Source: CAVQCJ01 sp963849365 (GTDB taxonomy: Bacteria > Actinomycetota > Actinomycetes > Prado026). From it: DNA of 64,000 nt. A program made the translations under genes and the position numbers. Where the stretch lies: the NCBI GenBank assembly GCA_963849365.1, contig CAWKHA010000004.1:186001-250000 (forward strand), given 5' to 3'. The notes under the pieces are model-generated. The model did not search any database and was not told where the DNA came from. It was given only the letters and a program-made list of their open reading frames with translations. Position 1 is the stretch's first letter, and each line of letters begins with the position of its first letter. Of this stretch, positions 27,530-38,140 are shown piece by piece.

Positions 27530-28840
27530 ATGTCGGACCAGCCGGGCTGGGCCGCGCCGGACGAGGGAGCGCCGCCGCCAGCCGGCTCCGCGCCGCCGCC
27601 ACCGCCGGGCGGCTATCCGCCTGGGTCTTCTCAGGGCTCTCCACCGGGCTACGACGCACCGCCGGGCTACGGCGTTCCACCGGGCTACGGGGCGCCACCC
27701 GGTTACCCGCCTCCGCCCGGCGGTCCCTGGGGTGCCTACGGTGCGCCCTACGGCGGCTCCCCCTACGCCGCGGCGCCGGCCGCCTACGCCGGCTACGAGG
27801 TCAAGCCGGGCGTGGTGCCGCTGCGGCCGCTGGGGATCGGCGAGACCCTCGACGGCGCACTGTCCGCCCTGCGGTCCAACTGGAAGGTGCTGCTCGGGTC
27901 GGCGGCGCTGATCGTCGGTGCGTACGCGCTGATCTCCTTCATCCTCGACCTGACGCTGCTCAGCGACGTGAGCACGTCGACCACGACCTTCAGCGACAGC
28001 ACCGGCACCAACGTCGACTTCCACTTCGCCAGCCTTTTCGGGTTCCTGCCGAGCACGCTGGTGGAGCTGGTCGCGCTGCTCGCGCTGACCGCGGTGTGCA
28101 GTTCCGTGGTCGGCCGGGCCGTGCTCGGCGAGCGGCCGACATGGAGCCAGGCCTGGGAACGCACCACCCCGCACCTGGCCAAGCTGCTCGGCGTGGCCGT
28201 GCTGGCGTGGCTGGCGATCCTGGCCGGCTCGTTGCTGTGCGGCGTCGGCGCGATCTACCCGTGGGTCGTGTTCTCCCTGTCGGTGCCGGCGCTGGTGCTG
28301 GAGCGCGGCGGAGCGACGGCGTCCATGGGGCGGTCGTTCGCCCTGGTCAAGGGCGCGTGGTGGCGCACGTTCGGGACGCTCGTGCTGGGCCTGGTCATCT
28401 ACCTGGTGATCTCGTTCGCGATCTCGCTGCCGCTGCTGATCATCAGCGGCGCAGCGACCGGGCTGTTCAGCGGGACCTACTCCGGCGGCGCCGACGTCAC
28501 CACGGCGGCGGTGTCGGCCCTCGCGGGCTTCCTGGCCGGGGTCATCTCCTGGCCGTTCCTCGGCTGCCTGGTCGCGGTCATCTACGTCGACCGCCGGATG
28601 CGCACCGAGGGCCTCGACCTGGAGCTCCAACGGGCGTCCGGGGCCGTCCCACAGCCGGCCTACCCGCCGGCACCGCCGACGTACCCGCCGCAGTACCCGC
28701 CCCAGTACCTGCCGCAGTACCCGCCGATGCCACCGGCGTACCCGCAGCCACCGCAGTACCCGCAGCCACCGCCGTCGACCCAGCCGCCGACCCCGCCCGC
28801 GCAGCAACCGCCGACACCGTCCGACCCGCCGCCGGCGTGA
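27530..28840 (+). CDS. Multi-pass membrane protein with Pro/Tyr-rich ends
   Basis: A 436-residue protein. The first 80 residues are Pro/Gly/Tyr-rich with a repeated PPGYGxPPGY pattern; the core (about 90-365) has at least five or six hydrophobic helices (for example LIVGAYALISFILDLTLL and LVLGLVIYLVISFAISLPLL) with the amphipathic ASMGRSFALVKGAWWRTFG in between; the tail is a Pro/Gln/Tyr repeat (YPPQYPPQY). The core resembles the glycerophosphoryl diester phosphodiesterase membrane-domain type. ATG 27530 has GAGGGGGG upstream. It overlaps the DUF4129 gene by four bases and opens the MoxR cluster. Confidence 0.85.
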   Translation: MSDQPGWAAPDEGAPPPAGSAPPPPPGGYPPGSSQGSPPGYDAPPGYGVPPGYGAPPGYPPPPGGPWGAYGAPYGGSPYAAAPAAYAGYEVKPGVVPLRPLGIGETLDGALSALRSNWKVLLGSAALIVGAYALISFILDLTLLSDVSTSTTTFSDSTGTNVDFHFASLFGFLPSTLVELVALLALTAVCSSVVGRAVLGERPTWSQAWERTTPHLAKLLGVAVLAWLAILAGSLLCGVGAIYPWVVFSLSVPALVLERGGATASMGRSFALVKGAWWRTFGTLVLGLVIYLVISFAISLPLLIISGAATGLFSGTYSGGADVTTAAVSALAGFLAGVISWPFLGCLVAVIYVDRRMRTEGLDLELQRASGAVPQPAYPPAPPTYPPQYPPQYLPQYPPMPPAYPQPPQYPQPPPSTQPPTPPAQQPPTPSDPPPA

Positions 28841-29526
28841 CCGCGCCCGCTCTCGCCGTGGTGATCGGACGGGTGCCCGTCGACATCGGTCGCGACGAGG
28901 CCGCCGCCGCTGCGCGGTCCGAGCTGGCCAAACCCGTGTACGGCGCGCACCGCCCCTCGCTGGCCGAGCAGCTCTACCGCTGGATCGGCGACCTGGTCTC
29001 CCGAGCCTTCGACGCCGTCGTCTCGGTGGCGCCGGGCGGCGTCGTCGGACTCGTCGTCCTGGCGATGGTCGTGGTCCTCGTCGTCGTGGTCGTCCGCTGG
29101 CGGGTCGGGCCGCTGCAGCGGGCGGCGGCGCAGGACCGCTCGGTCTTCGTCGGGGCGGTGCGCTCCGCCGCGCAGTACCGGGCCGACGCGGACCGGGCCG
29201 CGGCGGCCGGGAACTGGGACGAGGCGGTGCGCCAGCGCTTCCGCGCCCTCGTCCGTGCCCTCGAGGAGCGCGACGTGCTCGACCCGCGGCCGGGTCGCAC
29301 CGCCGACGAGGCCGCGGCCGAGGCGGCCCTGGTCCTGACCGGTGCGGCCGCCGCGCTGGCGTCGGCCGCCCGCACGTTCGACGACGTCGCGTACGGCGGC
29401 CTGCACGCCGAGCCCGATGCCGACCGCCGGCTGCGCGAGGTGGACCGGCTGGTCGCGACCACGCCGGTGCCCCGGGTCGAGCTGACGGGGACGGCCGTGG
29501 GCGCCGGCTGGGAACCGCTGCGGTGA
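28837..29526 (+). CDS. DUF4129-domain membrane protein
   Basis: A 229-residue protein with one strong helix (GVVGLVVLAMVVVLVVVVV, about 70-90) and a cytoplasmic C-terminal DUF4129 domain (YRADADRAAAAGNWDEAVRQ, FRALVRALEERDVLDPRPGR, DDVAYGGLHAEPDADRRLRE). DUF4129 often occurs at the end of transglutaminase-like proteins in MoxR/DUF58 loci; here it is a separate protein. It starts at GTG 28837 inside the previous stop (GTGA) and ends inside the next start (GTGA at 29523-29526). Role unknown, probably a structural part of the MoxR-linked complex. Confidence 0.85.
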   Translation: MTAPALAVVIGRVPVDIGRDEAAAAARSELAKPVYGAHRPSLAEQLYRWIGDLVSRAFDAVVSVAPGGVVGLVVLAMVVVLVVVVVRWRVGPLQRAAAQDRSVFVGAVRSAAQYRADADRAAAAGNWDEAVRQRFRALVRALEERDVLDPRPGRTADEAAAEAALVLTGAAAALASAARTFDDVAYGGLHAEPDADRRLREVDRLVATTPVPRVELTGTAVGAGWEPLR

Positions 29527-30710
29527 GCGGCACCCGTACAGACATGCCGCCGCGGGTCGAGGCGGGCCCGATCGGACCACCCGCCCGGGTCGGCGTCCGC
29601 CGGTGGGTTCTCGTGGCCGCCGCCGTGGCCCTGGTCCTGGCCCTCGCGCTGATCGTCGGGGCGGTCTCGGCCAGCGGACCCCGCGGCTATCTCGACCCCG
29701 GCTCGGCCGGCCCCGAGGGAGCCCGCGCGCTGCGCGTCCTCCTCGAGGGGCAGGGGGTGCAGGTCCGCGTCGTCACCGACGCGGTGACGGCTTCGCAGGA
29801 CGCCGCCCGAGGCGTGACGTTGTTCGTACCGGACGCGCAGCGTCTCGACGACCACGACCTGAGCCTGGTCTGGGCCACGTCCGCCGACCTCGTCGTCACG
29901 GACCCCGACCGGCGAGCGATACCGGAGCTGATCCCGGGGACCGAGGCAGGGCACGTCCAGGACGAGCAGGTCCGTGAGCCGGCATGCACCCTGCGGGCTG
30001 CGACGCAGGCGGGCACCGCTCGCACGGGTGGCCTGGCTGTCGTCGGTATGCCGTCGTTCGGGAGGCTCGAGTCCTGCTATGCCGCCCAGGGCGAAGGCAC
30101 CGTGGTCCGGCAGGACCTGCCGGACGGGCGGAGCGTGACCATCGTCGGCTCCGGCACGGCGTTCACGAACGACGCCCTCGACGAGGACGGCAACGCCGCA
30201 CTGGCGATGAACCTCCTCGGTGGCCGCCAGCAGCTGGTGTGGCTCGACCTCGAACAGGCGCAGGCGCCCGCGCCCGACGGGACCACCGACCTGGCTGACC
30301 TGCTCCCCGGCTGGGTCGGCATCGTGGGGGCCCAGCTGGTGGTGGTCGTACTGCTCGCCGCCCTCTGGCGCGGGCGGCGGCTCGGTCCGGTCGTCGTCGA
30401 GCCGCTGCCGGTGGACGTGCGTGCCGCGGAGACGACCGAAGGGCGCTCCCGGCTGTACCGCCGGCGCGGGGCCCGCGGCCGTGCGGCCGAGCACCTGCGG
30501 GCGGCCAGCGTGGCGCGGCTGCTCGGCCCGCTCGGGCTGCCCGCCGGGGGCAGCCGCGACGCGGTCGTGGCCCAGGTCGCGGCCCGGTCCGGATGGGCGC
30601 CCGGTGACGTCACGAACCTCCTGTACGGTGCCGCACCGCACGACGACGCCGGGCTGGTCGCGCTGGCGTCCGCCCTCGACGCGCTGGAGAGGCAGGTCCG
30701 CCGACCATGA
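29523..30710 (+). CDS. DUF4350-domain membrane protein
   Basis: A 395-residue protein with an N-terminal helix (WVLVAAAVALVLALALIVGA, about 28-47), an extracytoplasmic DUF4350 domain (YLDPGSAGPEGARALRVLLE, DLVVTDPDRRAIPEL, GNAALAMNLLGGRQQLVWL), a second helix (VGIVGAQLVVVVLLAAL, about 262-278) and a cytoplasmic tail (RGRAAEHLRAASVARLLGPL). DUF4350 resembles the GATase/IFT52-like sugar-binding fold without a known activity. Coupled on both sides by four-base overlaps, to DUF4129 upstream and moxR downstream (ATGA at 30707-30710). Confidence 0.85.
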   Translation: MSGTRTDMPPRVEAGPIGPPARVGVRRWVLVAAAVALVLALALIVGAVSASGPRGYLDPGSAGPEGARALRVLLEGQGVQVRVVTDAVTASQDAARGVTLFVPDAQRLDDHDLSLVWATSADLVVTDPDRRAIPELIPGTEAGHVQDEQVREPACTLRAATQAGTARTGGLAVVGMPSFGRLESCYAAQGEGTVVRQDLPDGRSVTIVGSGTAFTNDALDEDGNAALAMNLLGGRQQLVWLDLEQAQAPAPDGTTDLADLLPGWVGIVGAQLVVVVLLAALWRGRRLGPVVVEPLPVDVRAAETTEGRSRLYRRRGARGRAAEHLRAASVARLLGPLGLPAGGSRDAVVAQVAARSGWAPGDVTNLLYGAAPHDDAGLVALASALDALERQVRRP

Positions 30711-31675
30711 CCGACGCGCAGCAGCTGCCCGACGCCCGCGCCGCCCTGCTCGCCGTGCGCGGCGAGGTGGCCAAGGCCGTCGTCGGCCAGGACGCGGCGG
30801 TCACCGGTCTGGTGATCGCGCTGCTCGCCCGTGGGCACGTCCTGCTCGAGGGTGTGCCGGGCACCGCGAAGACGCTGCTCGTGCGCGCGCTGGCGGCCTC
30901 CCTGGACCTCCAGTCGCGCCGGCTGCAGTTCACCCCCGACCTCATGCCCGGCGACGTCACCGGGTCGCTCGTGTACGACGCCCGTACCGCCGCGTTCTCG
31001 TTCCGTCAGGGCCCGGTGTTCACGAACCTCCTGGTCGCCGACGAGATCAACCGCACGCCGCCGAAGACCCAGGCGGCCCTGCTGGAGTCGATGGAGGAGC
31101 GCCAGGTCTCCGTCGACGGCCTGCCGAACCCGCTGCCCGACCCGTTCGTCGTCTGCGCCACCCAGAACCCGATCGAGTACGAGGGCACCTACCCGCTGCC
31201 GGAGGCGCAGCTGGACCGGTTCCTGCTCAAGCTCACGATCGGAACGCCGTCCCGCGAGGACGAGGTGGCCGTCCTGCAACGGCACGCGGCCGGGTTCGAC
31301 CCGCGCGACCTCGCCGCCGCCGGGCTGCGACCGGTCGCCGGCCGGGTCGACCTCGCCGCCGGCCGCGACGCCGTACGGCAGGTCCAGGTCGCTCCGGAGG
31401 TGTTCGGCTACGTCGTGGACCTGTGCCGCGCGACCCGGCAGTCGCCGTCGCTGCGGCTGGGCGTGTCGCCCCGCGGCGCCACCGCGCTGATGGCCTGCGC
31501 GCGGGCGTGGGCATGGCTGTCCGGCCGCGGCTACGTGACCCCCGACGACGTCAAGGCGCTGGCCCGGCCGGCCCTGCGGCACCGGATCCAGCTGCGTGCG
31601 GAGTCCGAGCTCGAAGGCGTCACAGCTGACGGGGTGCTGGACGGCGTGCTCGCGTCGGTGCCCGTGCCCCGCTGA
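30707..31675 (+). CDS. MoxR-family AAA+ ATPase
   Basis: A 322-residue AAA+ protein with Walker A GVPGTAKT (49-56), Walker B LLVADEINR (108-116), sensor 1 in CATQNPIEYEGTYPLPEAQL and the arginine-finger region LDRFLLKL, then the C-terminal lid. MoxR ATPases act as chaperones that activate or assemble partner proteins, often with VWA/DUF58 proteins; the DUF58 gene follows after one base. The protein is cytoplasmic. Its length is standard for the MoxR proper subfamily. Confidence 0.95.
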   Translation: MTDAQQLPDARAALLAVRGEVAKAVVGQDAAVTGLVIALLARGHVLLEGVPGTAKTLLVRALAASLDLQSRRLQFTPDLMPGDVTGSLVYDARTAAFSFRQGPVFTNLLVADEINRTPPKTQAALLESMEERQVSVDGLPNPLPDPFVVCATQNPIEYEGTYPLPEAQLDRFLLKLTIGTPSREDEVAVLQRHAAGFDPRDLAAAGLRPVAGRVDLAAGRDAVRQVQVAPEVFGYVVDLCRATRQSPSLRLGVSPRGATALMACARAWAWLSGRGYVTPDDVKALARPALRHRIQLRAESELEGVTADGVLDGVLASVPVPR

Positions 31676-31676
31676 C

Positions 31677-32969
31677 ATGGCGGTCTCCGGGCGGCTCGCC
31701 CTGCTCGCGCTGCTGGGCGCGCTGCTGGTCGGCGTGGCCGGTTCCTGGGCGGCGTTCTGGGCGGTCGACGCGGCACTGGTCGTGCTCGTCGCCGTCGACC
31801 TGGCCCTGGCGGGGTCGGTCCGCGGTCTGCGGGTGGTCCGATCCGGCGACACGTCGGTCCGTCTCGGCGAGAGCTCCCGGGTGGTGGTCCGCGTGTCGAA
31901 CCCCGGCCGCCGGTGGGTGCGTGGCGTGCTCCGCGACGCCTGGCCGCCGAGCGCCGGCGCGCGGAACCCGCGGCAGCCGCTGGACCTGCCGCCGGGCGAG
32001 CGCCGCGCGCTGACGGTCGAGCTGGTGCCGACGCGGCGCGGCGACCGGGTGCCGGACCGGGTGAGCGTGCGCGCGTTCGGCCCGCTCGGGCTGGCAGCAC
32101 GCCAGGGCGCGCACGCCGCACCGTGGCGGCTGCGGGTGCTGCCGTCTTTCGCGTCCCGCAAGCACCTGCCGGCCAAGCTCGCCCGCCTGCGCGACATGGA
32201 CGGCCGGACCCCGGTGCTCGTGCGCGGGCAGGGCACCGAGTTCGACTCCCTGCGCGAGTACGTGCCCGGCGACGACGTCCGGTCGATCGACTGGCGGGCC
32301 ACCGCCAGGTCCCGCGACGTCGTCGTCCGTACCTGGCGGCCCGAGCGCGACCGGCACGTGCTGCTCGTGCTGGACACCGGACGCACCGCGGCCGGCCGGG
32401 TCGGCGACGCACCCCGGCTGGACGCAGCGATGGACGCGGCCCTGCTGCTGGCCGCGCTGGCGACCAGGGCCGGCGACCGGGTCGACCTGATCGCGCACGA
32501 CCGCGTGCTGCGCGCCGCCGTGCAGGGCCGCTCGGCCACGGAGGTGCTCCCGTCGTTCGTGCAGGTCCTCGCCGGGCTGGACGCGCGCCTGGTCGAGGCC
32601 GACTGGCGCGCCGTGTCCGGCGAGGTGCTGCGCCGGGCCCCGCACCGCTCGCTGGTCGTGCTGCTGACCGCGCTCGACCCGGCGCCGGTGGAGTACGGCC
32701 TGCTGCCCGAGCTGGGCCGCCTGACCGCCCGGCACAGCGTGGTGCTCGCCTCGGTGGCCGACCCGCGGGTCGAGCAGATGGCCGCCGCCCGTGGGGACGC
32801 CGAAGCCGTCTACGACGCGGCCGCCGGCTCGCGCACCGTGCTGGCCCGCCACCAGGTGGGGGCGCGGCTGCAGCGGGCCGGCGTCCACGTGGTCGAGGGC
32901 GATCCCGAACAGCTGCCGCCCAGGCTCGCCGACGCCTACCTCGCGCTCAAGGCCGCCGGGCGGCTGTAG
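31677..32969 (+). CDS. DUF58-domain protein (MoxR partner)
   Basis: A 430-residue protein with two short N-terminal helices (LALLALLGALLVGVAGSWAA and FWAVDAALVVLVAVDLALA) and a C-terminal DUF58/VWA-like domain. The family signature FDSLREYVPGDDVRSIDWRA lies at 189-208, followed by VVRTWRPERDRHVLLVLDTG; the DTG stands where VWA domains carry a metal-ion site, but the full MIDAS (DxSxS) is not visible. DUF58 proteins are usual clients of MoxR ATPases. ATG 31677 comes directly after the moxR stop. It converges on the SpoIIM-like gene. Confidence 0.9.
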   Translation: MAVSGRLALLALLGALLVGVAGSWAAFWAVDAALVVLVAVDLALAGSVRGLRVVRSGDTSVRLGESSRVVVRVSNPGRRWVRGVLRDAWPPSAGARNPRQPLDLPPGERRALTVELVPTRRGDRVPDRVSVRAFGPLGLAARQGAHAAPWRLRVLPSFASRKHLPAKLARLRDMDGRTPVLVRGQGTEFDSLREYVPGDDVRSIDWRATARSRDVVVRTWRPERDRHVLLVLDTGRTAAGRVGDAPRLDAAMDAALLLAALATRAGDRVDLIAHDRVLRAAVQGRSATEVLPSFVQVLAGLDARLVEADWRAVSGEVLRRAPHRSLVVLLTALDPAPVEYGLLPELGRLTARHSVVLASVADPRVEQMAAARGDAEAVYDAAAGSRTVLARHQVGARLQRAGVHVVEGDPEQLPPRLADAYLALKAAGRL

Positions 32970-32987
32970 GTCCGGACGAGCCGGGGG

Positions 32988-34001
32988 CTAGGCCGCCACC
33001 GGACGGTCGTCGCCGACCGCAGCGCGTTCCAGGTCGCCGGTCTCGCCCGCCCGCGCGGCGGCGCGGCCCAGCACGAACACGTACGCCAGGAAACCGGCCC
33101 AGACCGCCAGGCCCACCGCGATGCGCGCCCACGTCGGCAGCGGCGAAGGCGTCACGAACGCCTCGACGATCCCGGACAGGAGCAGGACTCCGACCAGGCC
33201 CATCGCGACGCCGACCGCGGCGCGACCCTCCTGGGCCACCGCGGCGCCGCGGGGACGCTCGCCCGGCGCCACGATGGTCCAGCCCAGGCGCAGCCCGACT
33301 CCGGCGGCCACGAAGACGGCCGTCAGCTCGAGCAGCCCGTGCGGCAGGATCAGGCCGAAGAACACCCCCAGCCGACCGTGCGCGGCCATCAGACCCGCGA
33401 TCAGGCCGACGTTCGCCGCGTTCGTGAACAGCAGGTACGGGATCGGGATCCCGAGCAGCCCGCCGGACGCGATCGCCAGCGCGGCGAGCCACGCGTTGTT
33501 CGTCCAGACCTGGAACGCGAAGGCCCCCGCGGGGTGCGAGGAGTAGTACGACGCGAAGTCCTGGTCGACCAGCTGCCGAACCTCGTCGGGCGTGGCGATC
33601 GAGGCCTGCACGTCGGCGTTCGCGTACACCCACCACGCCAGCGCGAAGGCCACCAGGAGGAAGCCGGCGCCGGCCGACAGCCACCACCAGCGGGCCCGGT
33701 ACACCGCGGCCGGGAACCGTCGCGTCACGAACAGCGCGACCTCCCGGTACGCCGGCGCCCCCGAGGCCGTGACGACGCTGCGGGCCCGGGCCACCAGCGT
33801 CGACAGGCGCGCCACGAGCGCGGGGTCGGGGGCCGCGGTGCGGACCGCGGACAGGTGGGTCGCCGCGCGCTGGTAGAGGTCGACGAGCTCGTCCACCTCG
33901 GGACCGGTGAGGGTGCGGCTGCGGCGGGTGAGCTCGTCGAGCCGGTCCCACTCCCGGCGGTGGGCGTGAACGAACACGTCGACGTCGATGGTTCGGCACA
34001 C
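32988..34001 (-). CDS. SpoIIM-family (stage II sporulation protein M-like) membrane protein
   Basis: A 337-residue protein: a cytoplasmic N-terminal part (RREWDRLDELTRRSRTLTGP, LVDLYQRAATHLSAVR, about 1-105) and about six helices with the SpoIIM core (FQVWTNNAWLAALAIASGGL, IPYLLFTNAANVGLIAGLM, ILPHGLLELTAVFVAAGVGL). The HGxxE stretch is the family hallmark. In Bacillus SpoIIM belongs to a wall-hydrolysing engulfment complex; many non-sporulating actinobacteria carry this version beside RDD and MoxR genes with an unknown role. It starts at GTG 34001, divergent from the RDD gene by 80 bases. Confidence 0.9.
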   Translation of the reverse strand: MCRTIDVDVFVHAHRREWDRLDELTRRSRTLTGPEVDELVDLYQRAATHLSAVRTAAPDPALVARLSTLVARARSVVTASGAPAYREVALFVTRRFPAAVYRARWWWLSAGAGFLLVAFALAWWVYANADVQASIATPDEVRQLVDQDFASYYSSHPAGAFAFQVWTNNAWLAALAIASGGLLGIPIPYLLFTNAANVGLIAGLMAAHGRLGVFFGLILPHGLLELTAVFVAAGVGLRLGWTIVAPGERPRGAAVAQEGRAAVGVAMGLVGVLLLSGIVEAFVTPSPLPTWARIAVGLAVWAGFLAYVFVLGRAAARAGETGDLERAAVGDDRPVAA

Positions 34002-34081
34002 TATCCGCAGGGCAGCGGCACCCGGCGCAGCAACGCGAGCGCCACGGCAGGGTCGCTGCGGAGTTCGAGGGGACGGCAGCG

Positions 34082-35050
34082 ATGAGCCAGGGGGCGCCCG
34101 GAGCGGGCTGGGCGTCCGGTGCGCCCGGGACGGGCGCGGGCGCGGGCGGTGGCACGGGCGGTGGCGCGGGCAGCTGGGGCGCGCACCTCGGTGGCGACCT
34201 GGTCAGCGGTGAGGCTGTCCTGCTCGAGCTGCGGCTGGCCCGGTTCCCCAGCCGGGCGCTGGCCCGGCTGGTCGACCTCGCGATCACCTTCGTCCTGCTG
34301 TTCGGCATGGTCTTCCTGCTCGGGCAGGCGGACGTCGGCGACCAGGACGCGGCGACGGCGATCGTGCTGCTGGTCTACATCGGCCTCGTCGTCGGCTACC
34401 CGCTGCTGTTCGAGACCCTCACCAACGGACGCACGCCCGGCAAGATGGCGATGGGGCTGCGGGTGGTGCGCGACGACGGCGGTTCGGGACGGTTCCGGCA
34501 CGCGCTCGTGCGCGCGCTGGTCGGGGTGATCGAGATCTGGACCCTGCCGTTCATCGCGATCCTGACCAGCCTCGCTTCCAGCCGTGGCAAGCGGGTCGGC
34601 GACTACCTCGCGGGCACCGTCGTGGTGCGCGAGCGGGTGCCGCAGGCGGCGGCTCCGTCCGTCCAGATGCCGCCCGGGTTGGCCGGATGGGCCGCCACCG
34701 CCGAGCTGTCCCGGCTGCCCGACCAGCTCGCCCTCGCGGCCCGCCAGTTCCTGTCGCGGGCCGCGCAGATCTCGCCGGCAGCCCGCACGCAGATGGCGCA
34801 CCGGGTCGCCTACGACGTCTCCCGCTTCGTGGCCCCGCCGCCACCGCCGGGCTGCCCGCCCGAGGCGTACCTCGCGGCCGTGCTGGCCGAGCGTCGACGC
34901 CGCGAGCTCGCCCGCACACCGCAGCCGTACGGACAGGCGCCGCAGCCGGCTCACCCGCAGCCGTACGCGCCGTACGCCCCGCCATCGCCGACCGGGCCGG
35001 CTCCTGTTCCGCCCCCTGCGGATCCGTACGGCTTCGCGCCGCCCGGCTGA
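34082..35050 (+). CDS. RDD-family membrane protein
   Basis: A 322-residue protein with a Gly/Ala-rich start, an RDD domain of two to three helices (RFPSRALARLVDLAITFVLL with the Arg-Asp pair, IVLLVYIGLVVGYPLLFETL, TNGRTPGKMAMGLRVVRDDG, about 45-190), and a Pro/Tyr-rich cytoplasmic tail. RDD proteins are small membrane proteins, some with ion-exchange roles; here the partner is most likely the divergent SpoIIM-like protein, since the two are a fixed pair in actinobacteria. GAGGGG precedes ATG 34082. Confidence 0.9.
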   Translation: MSQGAPGAGWASGAPGTGAGAGGGTGGGAGSWGAHLGGDLVSGEAVLLELRLARFPSRALARLVDLAITFVLLFGMVFLLGQADVGDQDAATAIVLLVYIGLVVGYPLLFETLTNGRTPGKMAMGLRVVRDDGGSGRFRHALVRALVGVIEIWTLPFIAILTSLASSRGKRVGDYLAGTVVVRERVPQAAAPSVQMPPGLAGWAATAELSRLPDQLALAARQFLSRAAQISPAARTQMAHRVAYDVSRFVAPPPPPGCPPEAYLAAVLAERRRRELARTPQPYGQAPQPAHPQPYAPYAPPSPTGPAPVPPPADPYGFAPPG

Positions 35051-35061
35051 CCGGCCCCCCG

Positions 35062-35795
35062 CTAGTGCGCGAGCAGGATCAGCAGCGCGCCCGGGACGTT
35101 GACCGTCGCATGCGCGACCATGCTCGCGGTCGTGCTCCCGGTGACGGCCCGGACCCAGCCGATCCAGCCGCCGAGCACCGCCAGCACCAGCAGCCGGGCG
35201 GGCTCGAAGTGGAAGCCCGCGAACAGCGCGGTCGTCCACACGACCGACCACGCCGGCGTGACCCCGCGCTTGCGGAGCGAGCCGTAGGTGAGCCCGCGGA
35301 ACGCCAGCTCCTCGACAACCGGCGCACCGAACGCCGTCGCCACCGCAAACACGGCCAGGGCCGCCGGCGACGCCGCAACGATGTCGTGCGCGACGTCGGC
35401 CGCCCGCGCGTCCAGCTGCTGGTGGGTGATCGCCACCTGCAGCTGCGCGACCAAGGACGCGGTGAGCAGCCCGGCCGCCCCGCCCAGCACGCCGACTCCC
35501 GCATGGCGCCACGTGATCCGCAGCGCCAGGTCACGGACCGGACCGTTCCCCTTGGTCCTCGCCGCGTACAGCGGCCAGCCGCCCAGCAGCAGCCACGGGC
35601 CGGTCAGCACCACGACGGCCGTCCACGCCCGCACTGCGCCGGAGACGTGCCCGGCTTCGGAGACCAGCAGCACCGCCGCCAGGTTGCCGATCACGATCGC
35701 GCCACCAAGCGCGACGGCCACGTCGCCGAACCCCCAGCGCGGCTCGACCTGCGGGTGCTGGGGCGGCTGGGCCTCCAGCGGGTCGGCCGCCGCGC

Positions 35796-35799
<4 letters not shown>
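35062..35799 (-). CDS. CPBP-family intramembrane metalloprotease
   Basis: A 245-residue protein with six to eight hydrophobic segments and the CPBP/Rce1 signatures: EELAFR (163-168), the metal-binding His in LFAGFHF (about 197) and the last motif MVAHATVNVPG (about 230). Such proteases cut membrane-bound peptides or serve immunity functions for bacteriocins; no bacteriocin gene is seen. GTG 35799 overlaps the stop of the reductase-like gene (GTGA, 35796-35799), so it is the last gene of the ahcY operon. The substrate is unknown. Confidence 0.88.
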
Positions 35800-37738
<1,939 letters not shown>

Positions 37739-37740
37739 TC

Positions 37741-37752
37741 ACACGATCGTGT
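37741..37752. promoter_or_regulatory. 12-bp palindrome between ahcY and merR-type gene
   Basis: ACACGATCGTGT is a perfect palindrome six bases before the ATG of the MerR-type gene and 45 bases before the divergent ahcY start. Flanks TTTTCT and AAAGAA extend the symmetry loosely. It looks like an operator, most simply for the adjacent MerR-type protein; the sequence does not show which promoter it overlaps. Confidence 0.5.
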
Positions 37753-37757
37753 AAAGA

Positions 37758-38108
37758 ATGGCCTCCATGCGGATCGGCGCAGCAGCCCGGGCCCTGGGGA
37801 CGACCCCGCGGATCCTGCGCTACCGGGAGGCGCTCGGCCTGCTCCCGGTGGGGGCCGAGGCGCCCGGACGGCACCGCACCTACGACCGGGACGACCTCGT
37901 CGCGGCCGCCTGGGCGGCCACCGTCGAGCAGCGGTACGGGGTGTCGCCGCAGGCGCTGGCGTTCGCCCTGCGCGCCGTGAGCGAGGCCGCGGTCGCGGCG
38001 GACGTACGCCGGCTCGGCGAGCTGACCGCGCGGATCACGCCGGCTACCCGGGCGCTGGACTTCGACCAGGTGAAGGCCCAGCGCCTCCTGCGGCCGCCGG
38101 CCCGCTGA
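37758..38108 (+). CDS. MerR-family transcriptional regulator
   Basis: A 116-residue protein with an N-terminal MerR winged helix (RIGAAARALGTTPRILRYRE, then LGLLPVGAEAPGRHRTYDRD) and a short helical tail without the cysteines of metal-sensing MerR proteins. It starts at ATG 37758 or ATG 37767, just after a palindrome. It is divergent from ahcY and 32 bases before the YjbQ gene. It may control itself and ahcY; ligand unknown. Confidence 0.85.
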   Translation: MASMRIGAAARALGTTPRILRYREALGLLPVGAEAPGRHRTYDRDDLVAAAWAATVEQRYGVSPQALAFALRAVSEAAVAADVRRLGELTARITPATRALDFDQVKAQRLLRPPAR

Positions 38109-38140
38109 CGAACGCACCCCTGCTGCGACAGGATGACCGC

